Shown here piece by piece: positions 55,718 through 64,000 of a stretch of 64,000 nt of DNA; positions within the stretch are counted from its first letter, which is position 1, and the number at the start of each line of letters is the position of its first letter. Under the pieces are notes generated by a model. That model saw only the letters and a list, made by a program, of their open reading frames with translations, had not been told where the DNA came from and did not search any database. The translations under genes were made by a program, and so were the position numbers. The stretch comes from Martinezella rhizogenes (GTDB lineage: Bacteria; Pseudomonadota; Alphaproteobacteria; Rhizobiales; Rhizobiaceae): the NCBI RefSeq assembly GCF_000799715.1, contig NZ_JUHG01000011.1, positions 310,001 through 374,000 on the forward strand. Reading direction: 5' to 3'.

Positions 55718-56653
55718 ATGTCCGTTCTCGCCACCGCTCCCGCCCAACAAAACCCTCTGCAAGGCATGGCCATCATGGCCGGTGCCATGATCGTGCTGCC
55801 GGTGATGGATGCGATCGCTAAATATATGGCGACCTTCGAGGGGATGTCGCCGGGACAGGTGACCTTCTATCGCTTCTTCTTTCAGCTGGTCTGCACCCTG
55901 CCACTGCTGTTTGCCGCGTTCGGCTGGGGAGCGCTTTCGGCCAAGCGGCCATGGGTGAACCTGTTGCGCGGCGCATTGCACGGCGCGGCGAGCCTGCTGT
56001 TCTTTGCAGCGGTCAAATACATGCCGCTTGCCGACGTCTTCGCGATCTATTTTGTCGAGCCTTTCATATTGACGGCGCTTTCAGCACTCTTTCTCGGCGA
56101 CAAGGTCGGCTGGCGGCGCTGGCTGGCGATCATCGTCGGCTTTGGCGGTGCGATGATCGTCATTCAACCGAGCTTCGAGATTTTTGGGTTGAAGGCGCTA
56201 TTGCCGGTCGCCTGCGCCTTTCTCTTTGCGCTCTACCTCTTCATGAATCGCGCCGTCGGTGAGGCGGATACACCGCTGACCATGCAGACCATGGCTGGTA
56301 TCGGCGGCACGATCTTCATGATGGGCGCGCTGTGGATAGGAGCTTCGGCCGGCGCTACCGATTTCGCACTGTCCCTGCCCGCATCCCGGCTTGGTCTCGT
56401 ACTGCTGCTGATTCTCGGTGCGGTGTCGGGCTATGCGCATATGCTGGTTGTCCGGGCCTTCCGGCTTGCGCCGCTGTCGCTGCTGGCGCCCTTCCAATAT
56501 TTCGAGATCATCTCCGCCACCATTCTGGGCTACGCGCTGTTCGGTGATTTTCCCAATTTTTCCAAATGGATAGGCATCCTGATCATCGTCGGATCGGGCC
56601 TGTTCATCATCTGGCGCGAGCGGGTACAGGCGCGCTCAGCGAAATCGATCTGA
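55718..56653 (+). CDS. EamA/DMT-family transporter
   Basis: A 311-residue inner-membrane transporter with ten predicted helices in two EamA repeats (about 15-145 and 165-305). LLRGALHGAASLLFFAAVKYMPLADVFAI (parts) and the second-repeat signature LAPLSLLAPFQYFEIISATILGYALFGDFPN are typical of RhaT/YdcZ-like drug and metabolite exporters. The C-terminus is positively charged (WRERVQARSAKS), as in the 10-TM branch. Substrate is unknown. The upstream 225-bp gap shows no gene. Confidence 0.92.
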   Translation: MSVLATAPAQQNPLQGMAIMAGAMIVLPVMDAIAKYMATFEGMSPGQVTFYRFFFQLVCTLPLLFAAFGWGALSAKRPWVNLLRGALHGAASLLFFAAVKYMPLADVFAIYFVEPFILTALSALFLGDKVGWRRWLAIIVGFGGAMIVIQPSFEIFGLKALLPVACAFLFALYLFMNRAVGEADTPLTMQTMAGIGGTIFMMGALWIGASAGATDFALSLPASRLGLVLLLILGAVSGYAHMLVVRAFRLAPLSLLAPFQYFEIISATILGYALFGDFPNFSKWIGILIIVGSGLFIIWRERVQARSAKSI

Positions 56654-56734
56654 GCGCTCTTATCTTCCGCATGGACCGCCGGGGCGATTTATGGCTAAAA
56701 CATTGACAGGGCATATGTATTGGGCGGAGTCTGC

Positions 56735-58744
56735 ATGTTCAAGAAAATCCTGATCGCCAACCGCGGCGAGATCGCTTGCCGTGTGATCAAGACCGCGCGC
56801 CGGATGGGGATCCTGACCGTCGCTGTTTATTCCGACGCCGATCGTGATGCCCTGCATGTCGAGATGGCCGACGAGGCCGTGCATATCGGCGCGGCCCCCG
56901 CCGCCGAGAGCTATCTCGTTGCCGAAAAGATCATCGCCGCCTGCAAGGAAACCGGGGCCGAAGCGGTGCACCCCGGCTATGGCTTCCTCTCCGAGCGTGC
57001 TTCCTTTTGCGAAGCCCTGGAGAAGGAAGGCATCGTCTTCATTGGGCCTAAGCCGAAGGCCATCAAGGCCATGGGCGACAAGATCGAATCGAAGAAATTC
57101 GCCAATGCCGCCAAGGTCTCCACCGTGCCCGGCTATCTCGGCGTCATCGATGATGGCGACCACGCAGAAAAGATCGCGGGCGAGATCGGCTACCCCGTGA
57201 TGATCAAGGCATCAGCGGGCGGCGGCGGCAAGGGCATGCGTATCGCCTGGAGCACGGAAGACGTGCGCGACGGTTTCGAGCGGGCCCGTTCCGAGGCGAG
57301 AAGCTCCTTCGGCGACGACCGCGTCTTCATCGAGAAATTCGTGGTCGATCCCCGGCACATCGAAATCCAGGTGCTGGCCGACGGCCACGGCAACGTCGTC
57401 TATCTCGGCGAGCGTGAATGCTCGATCCAGCGCCGGAACCAGAAAGTCGCCGAAGAAGCACCATCGCCGTTCCTTGACGAGGCGACACGCAAGGCGATGG
57501 GCGAGCAATCCGTAGCGCTCGCCAAGGCGGTCGACTACCAGAGCGCCGGCACCGTCGAGTTCATCGTCGATCGCGACCGCAAGTTCTATTTCCTCGAAAT
57601 GAACACCCGCCTGCAGGTCGAGCATCCCGTAACCGAGCTGATCACCGGCATCGATCTTGTCGAGCAGATGATTCGCGTTGCCGCTGGCGAAACGCTGCCT
57701 TTCAAGCAGGATGACATCAAGCTGAACGGATGGGCGATCGAAAGCCGCCTCTATGCCGAGGACCCCTATCGCAATTTCCTGCCATCGATCGGCCGTTTGA
57801 CGCGCTATCGGCCGCCGCGCGAAGGCAAGAGCGGCAAGACGATCGTCCGCAACGATACCGGTGTCTTCGAGGGCGCTGAAATCTCGATGTATTACGACCC
57901 GATGATCGCCAAGCTCTGCACCTGGGCACCGACGCGGCTTGAAGCGATCGACGCGATGGGCGAGGCGCTGGATGGTTTCGTGGTCGATGGTATCGAACAC
58001 AACATGCCGTTCCTGTCGGCCCTGATGAAGCATCCGCGCTGGCGTGAGGGCCGCTTGTCAACCGGCTTCATCGCGGAGGAATATCCGGACGGCTTTTCGC
58101 CGATGACGCCGGATGGCGGTGAAGGCGCCCTGCTGGCGGCCATAGCCCTCTCCTGCGGCCTGGTTGATGCTAATCGTCGCGAGCGCTATGCCGACAGGTT
58201 GCGGCCGGCGGCGGGGCCGTTGCGTGAGGAATGGGTGGTCAAGCTTGGCACGGACTATATTCCGCTCACGCTGCTCGATGGCCTCGTCACCATTCCGTTT
58301 GAAATGGATATGCAGATCGCTGGCGACAGCCTGACGGTCAAGACCGACTGGCGTCCGGGCGATGCCGTTTGGGCCGGATCGGTCGGCGGGCGCAAGGTGA
58401 CGGCGCAGATCCGTCCTTTCCTCAACGGCTTGCGCATCGACTGGCAGGGGCTCTCCGTCCGGACCAGGGTCTTTACCCCGCGCCAGGCCGAACTCGACAG
58501 GCTCATGCCGGTGAAATTGCCTCCGGATACGTCAAAACTGCTGCTCTGCCCCATGCCGGGCCTCGTCGTCGCCATTGCGGTTGCGGAGGGCCAGGAGGTC
58601 AAGGCTGGGGAGACACTGGCGATCGTCGAGGCGATGAAGATGGAGAATGTCCTGCGCGCCGAACGCGACCTCACCGTCGGCAAGATCAACGCCAAGCCCG
58701 GCGAAAGCCTCGCCGTCGATGCGGTGATCATGGAGTTCGACTGA
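56735..58744 (+). CDS. pccA: Propionyl-CoA carboxylase alpha subunit (biotin carboxylase plus BCCP)
   Basis: ATP-dependent carboxylation of biotin and carrier function for propionyl-CoA carboxylase. The 669 residues comprise a biotin carboxylase domain (1-445: ILIANRGEIACRVIKTARRM, ATP-grasp loop KASAGGGGKGMRI, EMNTRLQVEHPVTE), a BT-type linker domain (about 450-585), and a C-terminal biotinyl domain with EAMKMEN (about 640). This fused form with a BT domain identifies PccA rather than AccC. GGAG lies 8 nt before the ATG at 56735. The matching beta subunit is 4-7 kb away on the opposite strand. It feeds the methylmalonyl-CoA pathway. Confidence 0.93.
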   Translation: MFKKILIANRGEIACRVIKTARRMGILTVAVYSDADRDALHVEMADEAVHIGAAPAAESYLVAEKIIAACKETGAEAVHPGYGFLSERASFCEALEKEGIVFIGPKPKAIKAMGDKIESKKFANAAKVSTVPGYLGVIDDGDHAEKIAGEIGYPVMIKASAGGGGKGMRIAWSTEDVRDGFERARSEARSSFGDDRVFIEKFVVDPRHIEIQVLADGHGNVVYLGERECSIQRRNQKVAEEAPSPFLDEATRKAMGEQSVALAKAVDYQSAGTVEFIVDRDRKFYFLEMNTRLQVEHPVTELITGIDLVEQMIRVAAGETLPFKQDDIKLNGWAIESRLYAEDPYRNFLPSIGRLTRYRPPREGKSGKTIVRNDTGVFEGAEISMYYDPMIAKLCTWAPTRLEAIDAMGEALDGFVVDGIEHNMPFLSALMKHPRWREGRLSTGFIAEEYPDGFSPMTPDGGEGALLAAIALSCGLVDANRRERYADRLRPAAGPLREEWVVKLGTDYIPLTLLDGLVTIPFEMDMQIAGDSLTVKTDWRPGDAVWAGSVGGRKVTAQIRPFLNGLRIDWQGLSVRTRVFTPRQAELDRLMPVKLPPDTSKLLLCPMPGLVVAIAVAEGQEVKAGETLAIVEAMKMENVLRAERDLTVGKINAKPGESLAVDAVIMEFD

Positions 58745-58845
58745 TCAAAATACGGCATTAAGTGTCTGTTTTTTAGCTTGAGCCGTACTGCGCGCCCATG
58801 CGAATGTCGCGCCGACCAAAATCATTATTAGAAGGGAATGAAACG

Positions 58846-59973
58846 ATGGACGTACGCGCCGCCGTAGCCGTTCAGGCAGGTAAACCGCTCGAAGTCATGA
58901 CTGTCCAGCTCGAAGGCCCGAAGGCCGGAGAAGTGCTGATCGAGGTCAAGGCAACCGGCATTTGCCACACCGACGACTTCACGCTGTCGGGCGCCGATCC
59001 GGAGGGCCTGTTCCCGGCCATTCTCGGCCACGAAGGCGCGGGCATCGTCGTCGATGTCGGACCTGGCGTAACTTCGGTCAAGAAAGGCGATCACGTCATT
59101 CCGCTTTACACACCGGAGTGCCGTGAGTGCTATTCCTGCCTGTCGCGCAAGACCAACCTCTGCACCTCGATCCGCGCCACCCAGGGCCAGGGCCTGATGC
59201 CCGATGGCACCTCGCGCTTCTCGATCGGTAAGGACAAGATCCACCACTATATGGGCTGCTCGACCTTCGCTAATTACACGGTCCTGCCTGAGATCGCGCT
59301 TGCCAAGGTCAATCCCGACGCGCCCTTCGACAAGATCTGCTACATCGGCTGCGGCGTCACCACGGGCATCGGCGCAGTCATCAACACCGCCAAGGTCGAA
59401 ATTGGCTCGACCGCGATCGTCTTCGGTCTCGGCGGCATCGGTCTCAACGTGCTTCAGGGCCTGCGCCTTGCCGGCGCCGACATGATCATCGGCGTCGATA
59501 TCAACAATGATCGCAAGGAATGGGGCGAGAAATTCGGCATGACGCATTTCGTCAATCCGAAGGATGTCGGTGACGACATCGTGCCTTACCTCGTCAACCT
59601 GACGAAGCGCAACGGTGACCTGATCGGCGGCGCCGACTACACGTTCGACTGCACGGGCAACACCAAGGTCATGCGTCAGGCGCTGGAAGCCTCGCATCGC
59701 GGCTGGGGCAAGTCCGTTATCATCGGCGTTGCCGGTGCTGGCCAGGAAATCTCCACCCGCCCGTTCCAGCTGGTCACCGGCCGCAACTGGATGGGCACCG
59801 CCTTCGGCGGCGCGCGTGGTCGCACCGACGTGCCGAAGATTGTCGACTGGTACATGGAAGGCAAGATCCAAATCGATCCGATGATTACCCACACCATGCC
59901 GCTCGAAGACATCAACAAAGGCTTCGAGCTGATGCATTCCGGCGAGAGCATCCGGGGCGTGGTGGTTTACTGA
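58846..59973 (+). CDS. frmA: S-(hydroxymethyl)glutathione dehydrogenase / class III alcohol dehydrogenase
   Basis: Oxidises the glutathione adduct of formaldehyde to S-formylglutathione with NAD+, and acts as S-nitrosoglutathione reductase in many bacteria. It has 375 residues. Motifs: catalytic zinc Cys in [32 protein letters not shown], structural zinc Cys in [17 protein letters not shown], and the Rossmann [12 protein letters not shown]. The ATG at 58846 follows AAGGG. fghA, the next pathway step, lies 0.5 kb downstream on the same strand, so the two probably form a formaldehyde-detoxification unit. Confidence 0.96.
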   Translation: MDVRAAVAVQAGKPLEVMTVQLEGPKAGEVLIEVKATGICHTDDFTLSGADPEGLFPAILGHEGAGIVVDVGPGVTSVKKGDHVIPLYTPECRECYSCLSRKTNLCTSIRATQGQGLMPDGTSRFSIGKDKIHHYMGCSTFANYTVLPEIALAKVNPDAPFDKICYIGCGVTTGIGAVINTAKVEIGSTAIVFGLGGIGLNVLQGLRLAGADMIIGVDINNDRKEWGEKFGMTHFVNPKDVGDDIVPYLVNLTKRNGDLIGGADYTFDCTGNTKVMRQALEASHRGWGKSVIIGVAGAGQEISTRPFQLVTGRNWMGTAFGGARGRTDVPKIVDWYMEGKIQIDPMITHTMPLEDINKGFELMHSGESIRGVVVY

Positions 59974-60044
59974 TAGCTGCCAATAGAGTTGCATGCGGTG
60001 CATGAGTTAAGCGCCGCATGCTATTAGAATTGTTGAAATATCCC

Positions 60045-60509
60045 ATGATCTACGTTGATGCCGATGCCTGTCCGGTCAAGCCGGAGATTTTGAAAGTTGC
60101 CGAGCGCCACGGCATCGAGGTGACGCTTGTCGCCAATTCCGGCCTGAGACCCTCGCGCGATCCGATGGTGAAGAACGTCATCGTCTCCAGTGCTTTCGAT
60201 GCCGCCGACAACTGGATTGCCGAGCACGCAGGCCCTGGCGATATCGTCGTCACCGCCGATGTGCCGCTTGCCGGGCGCTGCGTCGCCACCGGCGCGCTGG
60301 TGACCGGGCCGACCGGCCGCATCTTTGATATAGCCAATATCGGCATGGCCACCGCGATGCGCGATCTCGGCGCCCATCTGCGCGAGACCGGCGAGAGCAA
60401 GGGCTACAACGCCGCTTTTTCGCCGCGCGACCGCTCGGCCTTTCTTGAAACATTCGACCGGCTCTGCCGGCGGGCAAAAGCCCACAATCCGTCTGGAGAC
60501 CAGTCTTGA
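60045..60509 (+). CDS. YaiI/UPF0178 family protein
   Basis: A 154-residue cytoplasmic protein of the YaiI/YqxD family (PIN-like fold). The signature MIYVDADACPVKPEILKVA opens the protein; VVTADVPLAGRCVATGA and the C-terminal FSPRDRSAFLETFDRL follow. The acidic D(A/x)D cluster suggests metal-dependent nuclease ancestry. The ATG at 60045 gives the family N-terminus; the frame at 60018 adds nine residues. It is located between frmA and fghA and overlaps fghA by 4 bases. Confidence 0.9.
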   Translation: MIYVDADACPVKPEILKVAERHGIEVTLVANSGLRPSRDPMVKNVIVSSAFDAADNWIAEHAGPGDIVVTADVPLAGRCVATGALVTGPTGRIFDIANIGMATAMRDLGAHLRETGESKGYNAAFSPRDRSAFLETFDRLCRRAKAHNPSGDQS

Positions 60510-61339
60510 ATATCATTTCCCAGAACACCGCCTTTGGCGGCATGCAGGGCGTCTACATGCATGAATCCGAGGCCTGCCAGTGCGAGATGACCTTTGCGGT
60601 CTTCGTGCCCCCACAGGCGATCACGCAGCCCTGCCCGGTCGTCTGGTATCTCTCCGGTCTGACCTGCACCCATGCCAACGTCATGGAGAAGGGCGAATAT
60701 CGCCGCATGGCGGCAGAGCTCGGTCTGATCATCGTTTGCCCGGACACCAGCCCGCGCGGCAACGATGTGCCGGACGAGTTGACCAACTGGCAGATGGGCA
60801 AAGGCGCCGGCTTCTATCTCGACGCCACCGAGGAGCCGTGGTCCGAAAACTACAAGATGTACACCTACATCACCGAGGAACTCCCCGCCTTGATCAGCGA
60901 GCAGTTCCGAGCCGACATGAGCAGGCAGGGCATTTTCGGCCATTCCATGGGTGGCCACGGCGCCATGACCATTGCGCTGAAGACCCCGGATCGTTTCAAG
61001 AGCTGCTCCGCCTTCGCACCGATCGTCCAGCCCTCGACCGCCGACTGGTCGGCTCCGGCCCTGGAGAAGTATCTTGGGCCCGACAAGGCCGCCTGGCGTC
61101 GTTATGATGCCTGCGCGCTCGTCGAAGACGGCGCTCGCTTCCCTGAGTTTCTGGTCGACCAGGGCAAGGCTGATAGTTTCCTGGAAACTGGTCTGCGCCC
61201 CTGGCTGTTCGAAGAAACGATCAAGAACACCGGCATTGGCCTCACACTGCGGATGCACGAGCGTTACGACCACTCCTACTATTTCATTTCCAGCTTCATG
61301 GATGATCATCTGAAGTGGCACGCCGAACGGCTGGCATAG
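60506..61339 (+). CDS. fghA: S-formylglutathione hydrolase
   Basis: Hydrolyses S-formylglutathione to formate and glutathione, completing glutathione-dependent formaldehyde detoxification. It has 277 residues of esterase-D type alpha/beta-hydrolase fold. VWYLSGLTCTHANVMEKGEYRR (parts), oxyanion loop, nucleophile GHSMGG in IFGHSMGGHGAMTIAL, Asp in LVDQGKADSFLE and His in YDHSYYFISSFMDDHL are present. The start is a TTG at 60506 that overlaps the yaiI stop (TTGA), giving the conserved NIISQNTAFGGMQGVY. The next ATG (60542) would remove conserved residues. Confidence 0.93.
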   Translation: MNIISQNTAFGGMQGVYMHESEACQCEMTFAVFVPPQAITQPCPVVWYLSGLTCTHANVMEKGEYRRMAAELGLIIVCPDTSPRGNDVPDELTNWQMGKGAGFYLDATEEPWSENYKMYTYITEELPALISEQFRADMSRQGIFGHSMGGHGAMTIALKTPDRFKSCSAFAPIVQPSTADWSAPALEKYLGPDKAAWRRYDACALVEDGARFPEFLVDQGKADSFLETGLRPWLFEETIKNTGIGLTLRMHERYDHSYYFISSFMDDHLKWHAERLA

Positions 61340-61395
61340 CAGCTATGCAATCGCCACCTTGAAAAGCCAAACCCGCGACGGCATATGTCTTACCG

Positions 61396-61458
61396 CGCAG
61401 ACGACTGCGGCGGCCGACATGAAATGGCGACCGTAAGGCAACGCGGGGACGGCCTCGC
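61396..61458 (+). promoter_or_regulatory. Guanidine-II (mini-ykkC) riboswitch
   Basis: Two small hairpins with the ACGR tetraloop that defines this class: P1, CGCAG-ACGA-CTGCG (61396-61409), and P2, GCGGGG-ACGG-CCTCGC (61443-61458, one G-T pair). The linker is 33 nt. AAAGGAG (61465-61471) follows P2 by 6 nt and lies 6 nt before the sugE ATG. The downstream gene is the family's classical target. By analogy, guanidine binding to both loops would free the ribosome site. Confidence 0.85.
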
Positions 61459-61477
61459 TCTTACAAAGGAGCGTAAA

Positions 61478-61792
61478 ATGGCTTGGTTTCTGCTTTTCCT
61501 TGCAGGTCTGTTTGAAATCGGTTGGGCCGTCGGCCTGAAATACACGGATGGCTTCACCCGACCGATGCCGACAATCCTCACCGTCATCTCGATGGTCATC
61601 AGCATTATCTTACTGGGTCTGGCGGTGAAGACTTTGCCGATGGGCACGGCTTACGCGGTCTGGACCGGCATCGGTACGGTCGGGACTGTCCTGCTTGGCA
61701 TCTGGTTGCTGGGCGATCCCGCAACCCTCGTTCGCTTGTTCTGCATCGGCCTGATCGTTGCAGGCATTGCCGGGCTCAAGTTCGCTGCCTGA
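61478..61792 (+). CDS. sugE: Guanidinium exporter of the SMR family
   Basis: Four-helix small multidrug resistance protein, 104 residues, of the SugE/Gdx subtype. The conserved Glu for proton/guanidinium exchange lies in GLFEIGWAVGLKYTDGFTRP, the sequence that distinguishes Gdx from EmrE-type drug pumps (GWAVGLKYxxGFTRxxPT). The remaining helices include LPMGTAYAVWTGIGTVGTVLLG. The ATG at 61478 has a perfect AAAGGAG; the frame from 61385 would run through the riboswitch and is rejected. The guanidine-II riboswitch upstream supports guanidinium export as the function. It works as a homodimer in the inner membrane. Confidence 0.95.
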   Translation: MAWFLLFLAGLFEIGWAVGLKYTDGFTRPMPTILTVISMVISIILLGLAVKTLPMGTAYAVWTGIGTVGTVLLGIWLLGDPATLVRLFCIGLIVAGIAGLKFAA

Positions 61793-61844
61793 GGCGTGCG
61801 AGCTCCAATCACCCTGACACGAAGAGCAATATCTCAATTGCAAA

Positions 61845-61886
61845 GGGCGCGGGCGAAAAGCTGAAGAGCTTTTGCGCGCCGCGCCC
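61845..61886. terminator. Large hairpin between convergent sugE and doxX
   Basis: Outer stem GGGCGCGG / CCGCGCCC and inner stem AAAAGCT / AGCTTTT are joined by a small asymmetric bulge and closed by GAAG. The inner T-run gives little help on either strand, so it is a probable shared terminator or 3'-end stabiliser. Confidence 0.6.
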
Positions 61887-61952
61887 GATGCAGATGGGGG
61901 TTATGATGATGTGTCGGACCCGGAGATTGGCCGAGCCAGACGTTGAGATCGA

Positions 61953-62345
61953 TTACTTCTTGCGATTGTCGATGGCCAGGAGGCCGGGACCCGCGAAGAT
62001 CAGGAACAGGAAGACGAAGCAGTAAAGGATGGCTCCGTCGCCGCCATTGTTGACCGGGAAAAAGTCCTTCGGATAATGCGCCATGAAATAGGCGACAGCC
62101 ATGTTGCCGCAGAGAATAAATGCGACAGGACGGGTAAGGAAACCAACGACGATTGCCAAACCACCGACGAGTTCGAGAATGCCTTGAATCAAGATCAAGG
62201 TCGGTAGTGGGCTTGAGAATTGACCGCCGGCCGGAAAGCCGAGAAGCTTCTGCGTGCCATGTGCCGTAAACAAAAGCCCGGTCATGATGCGTAGTGCCGT
62301 GAGTGCATAGGGCTGATACTGATTCAGCCGATCGGAAAGCGCCAT
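61953..62345 (-). CDS. DoxX family membrane protein
   Basis: A 130-residue four-helix membrane protein of the DoxX/DoxD-like family. TALRIMTGLLFTAHGTQKLLGFP, LILIQGILELVGGLAIVVGFLTRPVAFILCGNMAVAYF (in parts) and HYPKDFFPVNNGGDGAILYCFVFL are characteristic. The ATG at 62345 has GGAG 8 nt upstream. Relatives have been linked to oxidative stress or thiosulfate metabolism, but no role can be assigned here. Confidence 0.88.
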   Translation of the reverse strand: MALSDRLNQYQPYALTALRIMTGLLFTAHGTQKLLGFPAGGQFSSPLPTLILIQGILELVGGLAIVVGFLTRPVAFILCGNMAVAYFMAHYPKDFFPVNNGGDGAILYCFVFLFLIFAGPGLLAIDNRKK

Positions 62346-62468
62346 TTTAAACTCCAATTCTAACTCCCCCAATTGAAAGCATTAGAGAGGTCGGTTGCGA
62401 ACGTGAAAACACGGCTTCTAACGTCCAATCAATTTATCGTGTAAAATCCGTGGCTTGTTGTCACATGC

Positions 62469-64000
62469 CTAAAGCGGAATATTGTCGTGCTTCTTCCACG
62501 GATTGGTCAGATCCTTGTTGCGCAGCATTCGGAGCCCTTGCGCCAGCCGGCGCCGCGTCGAATGTGGCTTGATCACCTCATCGATATAGCCGCGCTCGGC
62601 GGCGACGAAGGGTGACAGGAAACGATCTTCGTACATCTTCGTATGCGCCGCGATCTTCTCCGGATCGGCAATATCCTTGCGGAAGATGATCTCGACCGCG
62701 CCCTTGGCACCCATGACGGCGATTTGCGCCGTCGGCCAGGCGTAGTTGAGATCGCCGCGCAGATGTTTCGACGCCATGACGTCATAGGCGCCGCCGAAGG
62801 CCTTGCGGGTGATGACGGTGAGCTTCGGTACGGTAGCCTCGGCATAGGCGAAGAGCAGTTTGGCGCCATGCTTGATCAGCCCGCCATATTCCTGTGCGGT
62901 CCCCGGCAGGAAACCAGGTACGTCGACGAAGGTGACGATCGGGATATTGAAGCAATCGCAGAAGCGCACGAAACGCGCCGCCTTTCGCGAGGCGTCGCTA
63001 TCAAGCACCCCGGCAAGCACCATCGGCTGATTGGCGACGAAACCGACCGTCGCCCCCTCGATCCGGCCAAACCCACAGACGATGTTCTTGGCAAAGCTCG
63101 CCTGGATCTCGAAGAAATCCCCCTCGTCCGTCACCTTCTGGATCAACTCCTTGATGTCATAGGGCTTGTTGGCGTTGGCGGGGATGATCGTGTCGAGCGA
63201 CATGTCGGGGTCGGCGACCGATTGATAGCACTCGATTTCCGGGAGGGCGGCAGTATTCGACTGCGGCAGGAAATCGATGAGCCGGCGCACCTGCATCAGA
63301 GTGTCGATATCGTTGTCGTAGGCGGCATCGGCAATCGAGGATTTCGTCGTATGCACTGAGGCACCGCCGAGCTGCTCGGAGGTCACGGTCTCGTTTGTCA
63401 CCGTCTTCACCACGTCCGGGCCAGTCACGAACATATAGGACGTGTCGCGCACCATGAAGATGAAGTCGGTCATGGCCGGCGAGTAGACATCGCCGCCGGC
63501 GCAAGGCCCCATGACGATGGAAATCTGCGGAATGACGCCGGAGGCGAGCACATTACGCTGAAACACCTCCGCATAGCCGCCAAGCGCCGCCACGCCCTCC
63601 TGGATGCGCGCGCCGCCCGCATCATAGATCCCGATGATCGGCGCCCGGTTCTTCAGCGCCATGTCCTGGACCTTCATGATCTTCTCGGCATGCGCCTGCG
63701 AAAGCGAGCCACCGAAGACGGTAAAATCCTTGGCGAAGAGGAAAACGGTGCGGCCATTGACCGTGCCCCAGCCGGTAACGACGCCATCGCCGGCGATCTT
63801 GGACTTGTCCATGCCAAAATCGGTCGAGCGGTGCTCGACAAACATGTCGAACTCCTCGAAGGAGCCTTCATCGAGAAAAATGTCGATCCGCTCGCGCGCC
63901 GTCAGCTTGCCGCGCGCATGTTGCGCATCGATACGCACCTGCCCGCCTCCGAGCCTCGCGACCTCCCGGCGACGTTCCAGTTCTTGCAGGATCTCTTTCA
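62469..64000 (-). CDS. pccB: Propionyl-CoA carboxylase beta subunit (start one base outside the window)
   Basis: Carboxyltransferase subunit that moves CO2 from biotin to propionyl-CoA. The visible 510-codon frame has the family motifs [61 protein letters not shown], and C-terminal [16 protein letters not shown], ending in WKKHDNIPL. The minus-strand frame is open to the last base: the window begins the coding strand with TG-AAA-GAG-ATC, so the start is presumably an ATG whose first base is just outside. The inner GTG at 63938 would delete 21 conserved residues. PccA is encoded 4 kb away on the opposite strand. Confidence 0.95.
   Translation of the reverse strand, partial: KEILQELERRREVARLGGGQVRIDAQHARGKLTARERIDIFLDEGSFEEFDMFVEHRSTDFGMDKSKIAGDGVVTGWGTVNGRTVFLFAKDFTVFGGSLSQAHAEKIMKVQDMALKNRAPIIGIYDAGGARIQEGVAALGGYAEVFQRNVLASGVIPQISIVMGPCAGGDVYSPAMTDFIFMVRDTSYMFVTGPDVVKTVTNETVTSEQLGGASVHTTKSSIADAAYDNDIDTLMQVRRLIDFLPQSNTAALPEIECYQSVADPDMSLDTIIPANANKPYDIKELIQKVTDEGDFFEIQASFAKNIVCGFGRIEGATVGFVANQPMVLAGVLDSDASRKAARFVRFCDCFNIPIVTFVDVPGFLPGTAQEYGGLIKHGAKLLFAYAEATVPKLTVITRKAFGGAYDVMASKHLRGDLNYAWPTAQIAVMGAKGAVEIIFRKDIADPEKIAAHTKMYEDRFLSPFVAAERGYIDEVIKPHSTRRRLAQGLRMLRNKDLTNPWKKHDNIPL

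Noticed and set aside
61385..61477. Longer start for SugE at 61385
   Set aside because: The added 31 codons coincide with the guanidine-II riboswitch, and the canonical start at 61478 has a perfect ribosome site.

Overview
The window is one stretch of a GC-rich alphaproteobacterial chromosome, most likely Rhizobium or a close relative in the Rhizobiaceae. Reasons: proteins read as rhizobial throughout, DUF2336, DUF1489, DUF599 and short NAD-type Gnd families are present, trpD-trpC-moaC-moeA and tpiA-secG-pyrG are clustered, a CtrA-type box occurs, and a short palindromic repeat resembles the rhizobial intergenic mosaic elements. It is almost entirely housekeeping and conserved-hypothetical DNA. 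I see no transposase, integrase, prophage, CRISPR array or rRNA operon. One tRNA gene (Leu, GAG) is present.

Layout. 1-3.7 kb: the end of a 3-methyladenine DNA glycosylase gene, then a MarR-EmrA-EmrB drug efflux operon. 4-9.9 kb: a DUF883 protein diverging from a PpiD-like chaperone, trpD, trpC, moaC and moeA. 10-17.5 kb: gnd, a VOC protein, a divergent pair of citrate synthase genes (one fused to a helix-turn-helix), a CHASE2 nucleotide cyclase with a FecR-domain partner, and a HoxN-type nickel/cobalt permease. 17.6-24 kb: pyrG, secG, tpiA, a secreted hydrolase and parE. 24-34 kb: phytase-esterase-like protein, AI-2E permease, GNAT, DUF2336, flavin reductase/nitroreductase pair, a secreted protein, an acyltransferase and thrS. 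34-46 kb: DUF1697, yidD, an IscU-like scaffold, folE, hisI, patatin, CBS protein, rhomboid, PAS and PilZ proteins, proline iminopeptidase, a transglutaminase-like protease and a DacF-SPOR protein. 46-56.7 kb: sdaA, a run of membrane proteins, a MerR regulator, mgtE, a deformylase-like protein, tRNA-Leu, lipB, an XRE regulator and an EamA transporter. 56.7-64 kb: pccA, then glutathione-dependent formaldehyde detoxification (frmA, fghA), a guanidinium exporter gene with a guanidine-II riboswitch, doxX, and pccB on the other strand, running off the end of the window.

The most unusual points are these. (1) An HTH-citrate synthase fusion diverges from a second citrate synthase gene across 84 bp packed with nested TTGA/TCAA palindromes, which looks like a self-contained enzyme-regulator unit. 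(2) The yidD reading frame runs through a 48-bp palindromic repeat that recurs inverted 125 bp away, adding exactly 16 codons. (3) A deformylase-like protein has lost the metal-binding Cys, the second metal-binding His and the motif-1 Gln. (4) A two-hairpin guanidine-II riboswitch precedes sugE. (5) The IscU-like scaffold lacks the usual third Cys. (6) A terminator-proximal hairpin carries two TGTCCC loop sequences complementary to the ribosome-binding region of the gene just upstream.

All family calls come from reading motifs by eye. No database search was run. Start codons were chosen by ribosome-binding sites and by recalled family N-termini.
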